Part shown: positions 6,776 through 12,933 of the stretch, in pieces
How positions within the stretch are numbered: the stretch's first letter is position 1
How the letters are laid out: every line of letters starts with the position of its first letter
Assembly: GCA_026692885.1 (NCBI GenBank)
Contig: JAPLNJ010000336.1
Span: forward strand, 1-12,933
Length of the DNA stretch: 12,933 nucleotides
Source: Planctomycetota bacterium
GTDB taxonomy: Bacteria; Planctomycetota; Planctomycetia; Pirellulales; Pirellulaceae
Reading direction: 5' to 3'
The notes under the pieces: generated by a model
Told to the model about the DNA's origin: nothing
Database searches by the model: none
What the model saw: only the letters and a program-made list of their open reading frames with translations
Program-made: the position numbers and the translations under genes

Positions 6776-7823
6776 GCCGCCCCCAATTCAGAAGCTTGCT
6801 GCGTAGCTCGACAGCCGCGTCTTTCGCCCGCTCCGGCTGGTCCTTCAAGTCCAAGTAGGTTTGAACGGGGCTCACACATTGAACCCCGGCTTGCGTCTGA
6901 CGGCCATGGAAAACGCCTTCGTCATCGGGAAGGACAAGCCAGAGATTGGCTCCTCTCGGCTCTTCCGAAAATTCGATTTCCTGGAGCAGCGACCGGGACG
7001 GCAGCGACGCCAGGTAGAAGGTCGCAAGTCGAAACGTCGCAAAACTAGTCAAGAGCCACGCCGCGCTCAGACCGGTAGCTGCGTAGTCCAGCTTCTCCTG
7101 GGAAAACTGGTTGGCAATTCTCTGGAGCAGGTCGTCGCCGGAGCGGGCTGGAACATGCCCCTGCATCACGCGATGGCGGCGGAAGTCATAAACACCGTGC
7201 CAAGCGTCCAGCAACAGGTTCGGATCACGGGGTCGCACGGCTCCGTCGTCGTTGGCTTCGACGAAGTGTTCGAGCTCGAGCCGCCGAACAATCTTGCTCA
7301 CGTATCCGTCGTCGAGTTCAGTTTGGCGGGCCAGTTCGGCCTGAGTCTGGAATCTCTGCGGCTGAAACAGAAGTTGCCGGGCGATCCGCGAACTCTTGGG
7401 GGCGAACACATTGGGACGCCGACCTCGGTCACGATACTTATTGGGGCGGCCTTCGATCCGAATCCTGAGCCCTGGGGCGACGATCTGCGCATTCCCCGAC
7501 AGATCCAGCCACGACACGCCGGACTTCTCGCAAAGTTCCCGACCCACGTGGCCCATGTACGGGACCACGATCAGCGGTAGGCCCTGCTCCCGGTCGGCTG
7601 CGGCAGCCTGTTTGAGTTGATGGACCGCCCCGCCCAGTGGCCCGGCCGAGGCCGAGTTCTTGTACTCCACCAAGAATCGATGACCGGGCACCGAGATTGA
7701 GGAATCGAAACCCTTCGCGGCACCGCCTGCTCGGAGGCGGATCGCCTTCGGCGAGCTACCGAGCAGGTCGGCAAGCAAGTCGACAATCACTGACGCGGCT
7801 TGTTTCTCAGTTGGTGGCTTCAT
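6765..7823 (-). CDS. AbiEi-like antitoxin with N-terminal PD-(D/E)xK-like domain and winged HTH
   Basis: The 352-residue protein precedes and overlaps the AbiEii-like gene. Residues about 30-130 look like a restriction-endonuclease-fold domain: D40 in GFDSSISV, then E53-Y-K55 in FLVEYKN, and later a GVSWLDLSGNAQI strand. Residues about 144-195 are a winged helix-turn-helix (RFQTQAELARQTELDDGYVS and the following helix), expected to bind the operon's own promoter. The C-terminal ~150 residues (AATGLSAAWLL onward) resemble the C-terminal part of AbiEi-type proteins. By analogy it represses the operon and counteracts the nucleotidyltransferase. Whether the nuclease-like residues are active is unknown. 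The ATG at 7823 sits only a few bases from the predicted transcription start, so translation is probably leaderless or nearly so. Confidence 0.72.
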   Translation of the reverse strand: MKPPTEKQAASVIVDLLADLLGSSPKAIRLRAGGAAKGFDSSISVPGHRFLVEYKNSASAGPLGGAVHQLKQAAAADREQGLPLIVVPYMGHVGRELCEKSGVSWLDLSGNAQIVAPGLRIRIEGRPNKYRDRGRRPNVFAPKSSRIARQLLFQPQRFQTQAELARQTELDDGYVSKIVRRLELEHFVEANDDGAVRPRDPNLLLDAWHGVYDFRRHRVMQGHVPARSGDDLLQRIANQFSQEKLDYAATGLSAAWLLTSFATFRLATFYLASLPSRSLLQEIEFSEEPRGANLWLVLPDDEGVFHGRQTQAGVQCVSPVQTYLDLKDQPERAKDAAVELRSKLLNWGRHGK

Positions 7824-7832
7824 GCCCTTACT

Positions 7833-7860
7833 AAATTACCATACCTGAACGGCTTGTCAA
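7833..7860 (-). promoter_or_regulatory. Sigma70-like promoter of AbiEi/AbiEii-like operon
   Basis: On the minus strand TTGACA (7860-7855, full consensus) is followed after 16 bases by TAATTT (7838-7833). The start would fall at about 7826-7829, only 3-6 bases before the ATG at 7823, which leaves no room for a ribosome site. This AT-rich patch stands out in GC-rich surroundings. A GGTATGGTA stretch (7846-7838, minus) could form part of an operator for the winged-HTH protein. Confidence 0.65.
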
Positions 7861-7946
7861 GAATAGCATTTGTGTCAGGAAAGGTCCCCGGCGGGTGCGG
7901 CCGGAGCCAAAACTCTGAATGACGGCCTCGACCACGAAGTCAGCCG

Positions 7947-8087
7947 CGCACCTAGTGCCTCTTCAAGGCTAAGATCGTGGGTTGTGAGCGGCAAGGCGCT
8001 AGCCGCCGGTGGCGTTCGGAACCGGCGGCTAGCGCCTTGCCGCTCACCAATCGCGACCCCAATTCTTAGGCTTGACGACGCACCTAG
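7947..8087. repeat. 140-bp palindromic element with perfect 27-bp core hairpin (MITE/REP-like)
   Basis: The core is a perfect 27-bp inverted repeat (7984-8010 and 8021-8047) around a 10-base loop. Symmetry continues outward imperfectly: 7960-7974 and 8064-8078 match at 13 of 15 positions as inverted copies. A 9-base direct repeat CGCACCTAG borders the element at 7947-7955 and 8079-8087, possibly a target-site duplication, although CACCTAG is itself close to palindromic. No transposase gene is present, so any movement would need one elsewhere. The element ends exactly at the stop codon of the GH36 relic and fills the space up to the AbiE-like promoter. It could also act as a bidirectional terminator or RNA stabiliser. 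Confidence 0.75.
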
Positions 8088-9065
8088 GGGGACTTCTTCT
8101 TGTACGTGATCACTGCCGCGCCCGGCTGGTCCCGGACTTCGACCAAGAGACCTGGGTCCATGAGTTCACCGCCGGACGCTTCCTTCGCGCCGCCGCCGTC
8201 GAGGTTCGTCAGCACATAGGTGGCCGCGGCGTCGATTCCGCGTAGCTGGAACCGAGCCGCCGTGTAGAGACTTCCCGGTCGGCGGAACGCCTGGATCACT
8301 CCCCGACCGGCCTCGGGACGATCAAACTGCCAGGCCATCCACGTATCTTGGGCGTAGCTCCAGGACGTGAGCGGATAGAAGTCGCCGTAGTAATTCGGCG
8401 CGACTTCCCGCCACTCCGCAACGAGCCGGCGAATCGCGGCAAAGTCCGTGTCATCGCGGCGAACGTCGTAGCCGAGCCCCAGCAGGGGCGCTAAGGCGGT
8501 TCGCGCGCTATAGGAATCCGTGCGACCTGTGCCCGTGGCAAAGTCAGCCCAACAACCACTGTTTCTTGTTCTCGTAAAGCCAGGTCCCCGGCGTGACCCG
8601 CTCGGGTTCGAACCACAGCAGGGCCTTGACGCCGCGGGTGTGGGCATGGTCGGTAATGGCTCGCAGACCGTGGGGGAATCGCTGGCGGTCGACTTCCCAC
8701 GTGCCCACGTTCGGCCAACCGGTCTTGTTCTCGTACCAACCGGCGTCCATCCACCAGAAGTCGATCTTGACGCCATGCTCGAGGTAACGATCGATGAAGG
8801 ACTTCTGATTGTCTTCGTTCGCGTCCGTCATTTCGTTGAACTGCCCAGAAGAACCAGCGGCCAGCAACGGCGGCGGCAGTTCTCCGCCGGGGCGCGGCAG
8901 GTTGTGGGCGACCATCCAGCGGCGCCAGATGTTCTGGGCCCGGATCCAGTCGCCACCCTGCCAGAACTGCAGCGCCATCAGCGGACTGCGGACTTCCTCG
9001 CCCGGCAGCAATTTGAAGTGCGTCAGTTCCTGGCCAGCCGTGATGTGCAGGCCATCTTGTTTGAT
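8084..9065 (-). pseudogene. GH36-like alpha-galactosidase with truncated start and deleted catalytic core
   Basis: Minus-strand frame one (about 9065 to 8544) reads GLHITAGQELTHFKLLPGEE, then LQFWQGGDWIRAQNIWRRWM, KIDFWWMDAGWYENKTGWPN, KALLWFEPERVTPG and KKQWLLG, then TGA. This is the end of the N-terminal domain and the first half of the GH36 barrel. Another frame resumes near 8560 with ATGTGRTDSYSARTALAPLL, YDVRRDDTDFAAI, ATYVLTNLDGGG and a final VITYKKKSP. That is the end of the barrel and the C-terminal domain of the same family. Roughly 100 residues between WLLG and GTGRTDSYS are gone, including the nucleophile aspartate (usual R-x-D-F-N region) and the acid/base aspartate. The N-terminal beta-sandwich is also missing: the frame meets a stop at 9117-9119. 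It cannot be catalytic. Confidence 0.75.
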
Positions 9066-9143
9066 ACAATGCAGGCCAAGTTGCTCAGGTTTGGCTGAAT
9101 AGTCAAGCTGCGACCGTCACGCCATGTTGGGGACAGGAAAATC

Positions 9144-10388
9144 ATGGACAGGAAGATGGGGTTAGTAGTCGTTCTGGCATCGCTCGCAATCTGTGGACCT
9201 GCAGTACTTCCCGTGGCGCGCGGGAGCGCGGGGCCCACGCAGGTACGCGACCACCACTTTGACGGCACGATGTCCCGTGCGGTGCTTGAAAACTATCTCT
9301 CGCGGGCGATCACGATGGAAGGCTTGCTGAACGGCAAAGGTGACCTGGAGGACAACATCCGGATGCTCAAGGCAACCGGCGCCAAGTTCATCGGGCGGAG
9401 TCTGTGCCTGTGGGGCGGCGAGGCCAATCTGCTGAGTAACCTAGAGCGGGTGAAGCAGCAGGCGCCGCGGCTCCACCGAGCCGATCCAGACATGATCTTG
9501 CAGGCCTGCATCTTCGAAATCGTGACCACTCAGGTCGAACAGGTTCCCGTGCCCAACTGGGCCTTTGCCGCCTTGGGGCAGCCAATCGAGGCCAGGAACT
9601 TCCGGTACGCCGACATGCTGTATCCGAACGGGCGATTCAGGAATCACTGGCGCGACGGCCATTCCGTCCCCGACGTCAGCCGACCGGAAACGAAGCTGTG
9701 GTTCTATTTCCTGGGGGCCGCGTTTATCGATACGGGCTTGGAGGCGATCCACTTCGGGCAGACGGAATTGATGAACCACAATGACCGAAACCTGGAGCAT
9801 TACGCGCAGGTGCTGGCCCTGATCCGGGCGTATGCCGCCCAACACGCCCGCCGGCATATGGTGGTGTGTGATTCGCATGTGCCCAGCGGCGGCTTGGTAC
9901 GCGACGGGAAGCTGCTCATGGATTTCCACTCCTTCCCGCTGCGAATCATGGAAGTCCCGGACGAACCACAAGCAGCCGTCCTGAAAATGGGCTTCTCCGA
10001 CGGCCTCTACGGCCGGAGCAAGGGCGGCCTGACGTTCAGCGGCTGGCAATGCGAGCATCTGCCCTACCTGGTGGAGATCGACAACTGGGGCGCCAGCCGA
10101 CAACCAGGCCAGTCGCGGGCCGGAGGGATTTGGGTCTGGGGCTATGATGAAATCACGTGGTTCGCGCATCAGAGCCAGGAGTATCGCGCCAACTGGCTGC
10201 GCTATGCTTGGGATTGGGTGCGGCGAACGGACCCCAACGGTTATCTGCAGATGCCCGGCAGCCGCACGCTGGCCTCTCCGCTGGATCGCAAACGCTGGTA
10301 CTATGCCAATACACCCAATTCAGCCGCCCCCGACGGAATGGGTGACGAGGAAGCGATTCGTGCTATTTGGGCGGCAGATGCCAGCTGA
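9144..10388 (+). CDS. Exported TIM-barrel-like protein of unrecognised family, possible glycosidase
   Basis: The 414-residue protein begins with a signal peptide (hydrophobic 5-24, likely cut near residue 28). AGGAAA at 9135-9140 is a good ribosome site for the ATG at 9144. I recognise no named family. The body shows regularly spaced beta-strand/helix units: GAKFIGRSLCLW (79-90), ILQACIFEIV (118-127), LWFYFLGAAF (185-194), AIHFGQTELM (201-210), HMVVCDSHV (238-246), LLMDFHSF (257-264), YLVEIDNWG (308-316) and GIWVWGYDEITW (328-339). Acidic residues fall at strand ends (E125, E208, E311, E336), as in glycoside hydrolase barrels. Helix W351-R361 lies near the end. It stands divergent from the GH36 relic. 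Function by context only: exported sugar-active enzyme or binding protein. Confidence 0.7.
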   Translation: MDRKMGLVVVLASLAICGPAVLPVARGSAGPTQVRDHHFDGTMSRAVLENYLSRAITMEGLLNGKGDLEDNIRMLKATGAKFIGRSLCLWGGEANLLSNLERVKQQAPRLHRADPDMILQACIFEIVTTQVEQVPVPNWAFAALGQPIEARNFRYADMLYPNGRFRNHWRDGHSVPDVSRPETKLWFYFLGAAFIDTGLEAIHFGQTELMNHNDRNLEHYAQVLALIRAYAAQHARRHMVVCDSHVPSGGLVRDGKLLMDFHSFPLRIMEVPDEPQAAVLKMGFSDGLYGRSKGGLTFSGWQCEHLPYLVEIDNWGASRQPGQSRAGGIWVWGYDEITWFAHQSQEYRANWLRYAWDWVRRTDPNGYLQMPGSRTLASPLDRKRWYYANTPNSAAPDGMGDEEAIRAIWAADAS

Positions 10389-10527
10389 AGGGGGAAAACC
10401 AATGAGAGTCGCTTCACGGCTGCTGTCTGGGTCATGGAATTGGTCGATCTCATGATCCACAACCTGGAAACGTTGGTCCGCAGCATCGCTCCGTACATTC
10501 CGCAAACTCAGTTTCCGAACCTTGGTC

Positions 10528-10556
10528 TTGTCGGTTCGTATTTCGCGAACTACAAT
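10528..10556 (+). promoter_or_regulatory. Promoter and putative operator of the HigB/HigA-like pair
   Basis: TTGTCG (10528-10533) and TACAAT (10551-10556) are 17 bases apart, a good sigma70 match. The spacer itself is flanked by inverted arms GTTCG (10534-10538) and CGAAC (10546-10550), so a repressor bound there would block polymerase. TA antitoxins with Xre domains usually bind such sites. The ribosome site AAAGGAG follows at 10573-10579, 9 bases before the ATG. The 200 bases between the previous stop (10388) and the toxin hold no other supported gene. Confidence 0.6.
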
Positions 10557-10588
10557 GCGGCTGCCTGCCGATAAAGGAGCAGAAGCGG

Positions 10589-10975
10589 ATGCGTGTCATC
10601 TCCAAGGCCCGGCTGAAGCAGTTCTGGGAAACCCCCGGCTGCGAGGATGCCGCGGGACCGCTCCGAGCTTGGTATACGCATGTGAACAGCAGGACCGTGT
10701 CGTGGCAGTCGTGGGGAGACGTAAGATCCGAGTTCGGCACGGCGAGCCTCGTCGGCAGCTGCGTCGTGTTTAACCTCGGCGGCAATAAGTACCGGCTCGT
10801 CACCCGGATTCTGTACCGGAGTCAGAAGGTGTTCGTGCTTAAGGCGATGACCCATGGGGAGTACGATGACGGCCGCTGGAAAGAGGAATGTGGCTGCTAT
10901 TCGCCTCCTCCCGGCGCGAGGCCGCAGGCCGAACGCCCTGCTTTCCTGAGGCCCGATCGACGAAGAGGACGATGA
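10589..10975 (+). CDS. higB: HigB-family mRNA interferase toxin
   Basis: The first ~103 residues follow the HigB toxin family (RelE-like ribosome-dependent endoribonuclease): MRVISKARLKQFWE, GPLRAWYTHVN, WQSWGDVRSEFG, VVFNLGGNKYRLVTRILYR, KVFVLKAMTHGEYDDGRW. Likely active residues are among K67, R69, R77 and H89. The toxin would cut mRNA in the A site during stress. Usual HigB proteins stop near the WKxxC end. Here about 25 Pro/Arg-rich residues follow (104-128), possibly from loss of the original stop. AAAGGAG supports the start. The antitoxin gene begins 3 bases after the stop, the toxin-first order typical of higBA. Confidence 0.82.
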   Translation: MRVISKARLKQFWETPGCEDAAGPLRAWYTHVNSRTVSWQSWGDVRSEFGTASLVGSCVVFNLGGNKYRLVTRILYRSQKVFVLKAMTHGEYDDGRWKEECGCYSPPPGARPQAERPAFLRPDRRRGR

Positions 10976-10978
10976 ACA

Positions 10979-11410
10979 ATGGCTGCCAAGACGAAGTTCG
11001 GTTTGAAGAAGGAAGCCCGAGATTCCTACCTGGAGCTTGTGCTCGCCTTCCCCCTCGCAACCATCAAGTCCGACGAGCACCTGGAAGAGGCCCAACAGGT
11101 CATGGACCGTCTGCTCGCCAAGGGTGACTTGGATGAAGGGGAAGAACTGTACCTCGATGCGTTGAGCGATCTGGTCGCCGGTTACGAGGATCAGCATTAC
11201 GCGATCGAGCCGGCGTCGGATGCCGACCTGCTGCGCCATCTGATGGAGGCCAAGGGCGTGACGCAAGCACAACTGCATCGCGACGCGGGCATCGCCAAGT
11301 CCACGATCTCCGAAATCCTGGCCGGCAAGAAGCCGTTCAGCCGGCAACTGATCCGCACTCTGGCCGTCTACTTCCGGGTCGATGTCAGCGTGTTGGCCGC
11401 CAACATCTGA
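10979..11410 (+). CDS. higA: HigA-family antitoxin, Xre-type HTH
   Basis: The 143-residue protein has an N-terminal helical part (1 to about 75) that resembles the toxin-neutralising region of HigA relatives. A Cro/C1-type helix-turn-helix follows at about 82-137 (DLLRHLMEAKGVTQAQLHRD, GIAKSTISEILAGKKPFSRQ). It would bind and neutralise the preceding HigB and repress the operon at the palindrome inside the promoter. It starts 3 bases downstream of higB with AGAGGA just upstream, so the two are cotranscribed and coupled. Length and motifs look intact. The 170 bases after its stop carry no supported gene; one short frame there (about 11412-11490, ending KDSEVRGLL) is plausible but unrecognised. 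Confidence 0.82.
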   Translation: MAAKTKFGLKKEARDSYLELVLAFPLATIKSDEHLEEAQQVMDRLLAKGDLDEGEELYLDALSDLVAGYEDQHYAIEPASDADLLRHLMEAKGVTQAQLHRDAGIAKSTISEILAGKKPFSRQLIRTLAVYFRVDVSVLAANI

Positions 11411-11530
11411 CTCCCGCCGCCAAGCGATGCAGGAAGTACAACGCGGCGGACGATCCCTACAAGGATTCGGAAGTCCGTGGCTTGCTGTAAGCGCGTGCCG
11501 CAGTCCTATGGGAAAAGGAATCGCCTCCTG

Positions 11531-11567
11531 TTGACGGGAACAGTACCGGGTTGTAACATATTGCAAC
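11531..11567 (+). promoter_or_regulatory. Promoter and palindromic operator of BrnT-like/Xre pair
   Basis: TTGACG (11531-11536) and TAACAT (11554-11559) are 17 bases apart, close to sigma70 consensus. The -10 lies inside a near-palindrome, GTTGTAACATATTGCAAC (11550-11567), symmetric at 7 of 9 base pairs. This is the expected position for repression by the Xre protein encoded downstream. The predicted start leaves a leader of about 30 bases before the ATG at 11597. Confidence 0.65.
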
Positions 11568-11596
11568 ACCCTTAGACTCCGGTGCTGCGAGCGGAA

Positions 11597-11878
11597 ATGA
11601 CCATGATGGTGCGACTCATTTGGGATCTGGAGGACGACCCGCAGGGCAACTTCCAGCACATCGCCGAGCACGATGTCACGCCTGAAGAGGTCGAGGAAAT
11701 CCTGAATGACCGGCACAGCCAGACAGCTTACAGCGAGTCGAGCGGTCGGCCGATTACGTTTGGCTGGACGGCGGACGGACGATACTTGGCCGTGATCTGG
11801 GAGTTGGTCGACGAGGATCCTCGGATCGTGTATCCCGTCACCGCCTACGAGGCGCCTGAACCGGGGCGGGAAAGGTGA
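11597..11878 (+). CDS. BrnT-like small toxin candidate
   Basis: The 93-residue protein reads LIWDLEDDPQGNFQHIAEHD, VTPEEVEEILND, SSGRPITFGWTADGRYLAVI and VYPVTAYEAPE. A W-D start, a GN-x-x-H-I helix, an EEVEE helix and three closing beta strands match the outline of BrnT-type (RelE-fold) toxins. Classical BrnT catalytic residues cannot be confirmed by eye. I chose the ATG at 11597 (GCGGAA upstream). A GTG at 11582 and ATGs at 11603 and 11606 are alternatives. The stop precedes the next ATG by 2 bases, so it forms a tight pair with an Xre-type regulator. If a toxin, it would act on RNA in the cytoplasm; this is inferred from context. Confidence 0.65.
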   Translation: MTMMVRLIWDLEDDPQGNFQHIAEHDVTPEEVEEILNDRHSQTAYSESSGRPITFGWTADGRYLAVIWELVDEDPRIVYPVTAYEAPEPGRER

Positions 11879-11880
11879 AA

Positions 11881-12246
11881 ATGAGCGCGAAGCGGATACA
11901 TCGCAAGGTCGAGCGGACGCCGGAAGAGCAGCGGCAGTTGGACGAGATCCGGGAACGTTTCCAACGCGAGCGGCCCGGATTGGACGACTTGTTAGCCAGC
12001 GGTGACGTCACGGACGTCGTTTCCCAGGGTGAGTACCTGGATCTCCGAGCAATGCTGGCCGAGTTGAAGAAGCATCGCCAGCGTCAGGGGCTGAGCCTAG
12101 CGGATGTGGCGGAGCGGAGCGGGATGGATCGCTCTGCCGTCAGCCGCCTGGAGAACGGTGTGTACGTCAATCCGACTATCGATACTCTCTACCGCTACGC
12201 AGAAGCTGTGGGTGTCGAGATCGGCTTCAGCGTGCGCGTGTCGTAG
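11881..12246 (+). CDS. Xre-family regulator, probable antitoxin of the BrnT-like partner
   Basis: The 121-residue protein has a charged N-terminal helix (10 to about 35; TPEEQRQLDEIRERFQRER) and a Cro/C1-type helix-turn-helix at about 57-112 (AMLAELKKHRQRQGLSLADV, AERSGMDRSAVSRLENG, TIDTLYRYAEAVG). The final strand GFSVRVS completes the domain. The N-terminal helix could be the toxin-binding arm. Start ATG 11881 is preferred because AAGG lies 5 bases upstream; a GTG at 11875 overlapping the toxin stop is possible. It presumably represses its own operon at the 11550-11567 palindrome. True BrnA antitoxins are ribbon-helix-helix, so this is a hybrid pairing. Confidence 0.75.
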   Translation: MSAKRIHRKVERTPEEQRQLDEIRERFQRERPGLDDLLASGDVTDVVSQGEYLDLRAMLAELKKHRQRQGLSLADVAERSGMDRSAVSRLENGVYVNPTIDTLYRYAEAVGVEIGFSVRVS

Positions 12247-12269
12247 CGGCCCGACAGTGGCTGATCGAA

Positions 12270-12287
12270 AAAGTCAGCGGTGACTTT
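12270..12287 (+). terminator. Hairpin after the Xre gene, weak terminator candidate
   Basis: AAAGTCA and TGACTTT form a perfect 7-bp stem with loop GCGG, 24 bases after the Xre stop. The T's after the stem are few (TTTCTT across the stem end). It is AT-rich for a terminator but well placed to end the TA transcript. Confidence 0.35.
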
Positions 12288-12405
12288 CTTGCGATTCTCG
12301 CCGGCAGATGCCACCGGTTGGCGGGTGGTTCCGGTGCTGCTCGACGGATGCGAGTCCGGTGGATTCTCTACGTGATCCGAGCGCCGCCGTCGTGATCCAC
12401 GACTG

Positions 12406-12585
12406 CTATCGGGAACCGGCGTACTTCGTTCGAAGCTGCTCGAGCCACGGACCGATCTTGGAATCGAGAGTCGGTTCCAGACCTCGCAAGAATTCAGCAT
12501 CGTGGCCGCCGAATCGCTGGTGATTGCATTCGTGAATGATGGTGTGAAATATCCTGATTACGGTCCCGGTGAAAGGAACCGCGGG
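12406..12585 (-). pseudogene. HExxH metallopeptidase remnant without a start
   Basis: A 59-codon minus-strand frame (12585 to the TAG at 12406-12408) begins directly after an in-frame stop (12586-12588) and has no ATG, GTG or TTG at its head. It reads FHTIIHECNHQRFGGHDAEF and ends KIGPWLEQLRTKYAGSR. HECNH (12534-12520) is an HExxH zinc-binding motif, and the following GGHDAEF resembles the third-ligand region of SprT/YgjP-like zinc proteins (GHGxEF). I take it as the C-terminal piece of a protease-like gene whose front was lost. The family is not certain. It fills most of the 380-base gap between the Xre gene and the TPR gene. Confidence 0.5.
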
Positions 12586-12626
12586 CTAAGAGGAAAGCAG
12601 GTAGTGGCGACTTGGGGAACACCATG

Positions 12627-12932
12627 CTACGGCTTTTTCGGCTCTTGGCGGTAGGGTTTGCCCAGCTTGTAGAGTTCCAGGCGTGAGCGAAGTCTCTCCT
12701 TGTGGTTTTCTGGTGCCAATTCGATGGCCTTGGTCTGCCATTCAAGGGCCCTGTCAAACCTGCCGTCCTCGGCATAGGCCGCAGCAAGTGTGAAGATGTA
12801 CGCCAAGTCCTTACCCCCGTTCAATTGGTTGGCTTTACCCGCGTTCACGATGGCGTTCTTCCCATCGCGGTATCTTGCGTTGGGACAAGTCGCCTGTATC
12901 CATGCGAGGTTGAAGTAGGCTTTGGCGTAATC
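12627..12932 (-). CDS. TPR-repeat protein, C-terminal part (5' end outside window)
   Basis: The minus-strand frame is open from the window edge to the TAG at 12627-12629. It reads DYAKAYFNLAWIQATCPNAR, then YRDGKNAIVNAGKAN, YIFTLAAAYAEDGRFDRALE, WQTKAIELAPENHKE and RSRLELYKLGKPYRQEPKKP. The AAAYAEDGRFDRALEWQTKAIELAP stretch is a canonical tetratricopeptide repeat. The ending (RSRLELY-x-x-GKPYR) is one I know from planctomycete TPR proteins and TPR-tailed serine/threonine kinases, so the missing part may be a kinase or more TPRs. Likely role: protein-protein interaction. I place no start because the frame continues beyond the window; the internal ATG at 12846-12848 is not the start. Confidence 0.8.
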   Translation of the reverse strand, partial: DYAKAYFNLAWIQATCPNARYRDGKNAIVNAGKANQLNGGKDLAYIFTLAAAYAEDGRFDRALEWQTKAIELAPENHKERLRSRLELYKLGKPYRQEPKKP

Positions 12933-12933
12933 G

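Noticed and set aside
6494..7580. Plus-strand frames of 184 and 239 codons
   Set aside because: Both are shadows of the AbiE-like pair, whose motifs (GG, DxD, ExK, wHTH) are on the minus strand.
10550..11716. 388-codon minus-strand frame
   Set aside because: It runs antisense across HigB, HigA and the BrnT-like start, all of which carry family motifs and good start signals on the plus strand.

Overview
The window is about 12.9 kb of GC-rich bacterial DNA. It looks like a planctomycete, possibly Pirellulales-like. This rests on recognition of style, not a search: secreted sugar-degrading enzymes with weak Shine-Dalgarno sites, many short GC-rich palindromes between genes, and a C-terminal TPR protein of a type I associate with planctomycetes. 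The organism call is an inference. No rRNA, tRNA or CRISPR array was seen.

Left end (1-2174): a graveyard of gene pieces. A composite of palindromic repeats (160-390) cuts into a minus-strand reading frame. That frame joins the C-terminal part of a Ku end-joining protein to a TnsA-like PD-(D/E)xK nuclease fragment. The preceding part of Ku lies just upstream in another frame, and the Ku N-terminus is missing. Next come the last ~45 codons of an unrecognised plus-strand protein and a GH35-like (DUF5597-type) beta-galactosidase that has lost about 170 internal codons and its C-terminus.

Carbohydrate block (2175-5924, 8084-10388): two apparently intact exported enzymes, a GH28-like beta-helix protein and a GH2 beta-galactosidase-type enzyme. 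On the far side of a toxin-antitoxin-like pair lie a minus-strand GH36 alpha-galactosidase remnant with its catalytic core deleted and an intact exported TIM-barrel-like protein of unknown family. The intact genes would act on plant or algal polysaccharides in the periplasm or outside the cell.

Toxin-antitoxin content: an AbiEi/AbiEii-like pair (minus, 7823-5921) with a near-consensus promoter and almost no leader; a HigB/HigA pair (10589-11410); and a BrnT-like/Xre pair (11597-12246). Each has a sigma70-like promoter, and the last two carry a palindrome inside the promoter, as expected for autoregulated TA operons.

Right end (12247-12933): a start-less minus-strand remnant with an HExxH zinc-protease motif, and the C-terminus of a TPR protein that runs off the window.

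Overall this is an accessory region where CAZyme genes, mobile palindromes and TA modules have been repeatedly inserted, cut and fused. The most unusual items are the two CAZymes with excised cores, the Ku/TnsA-like joined frame, the unknown exported TIM-barrel-like protein and the 140-bp palindromic element. Frameshift calls assume the assembly is right.
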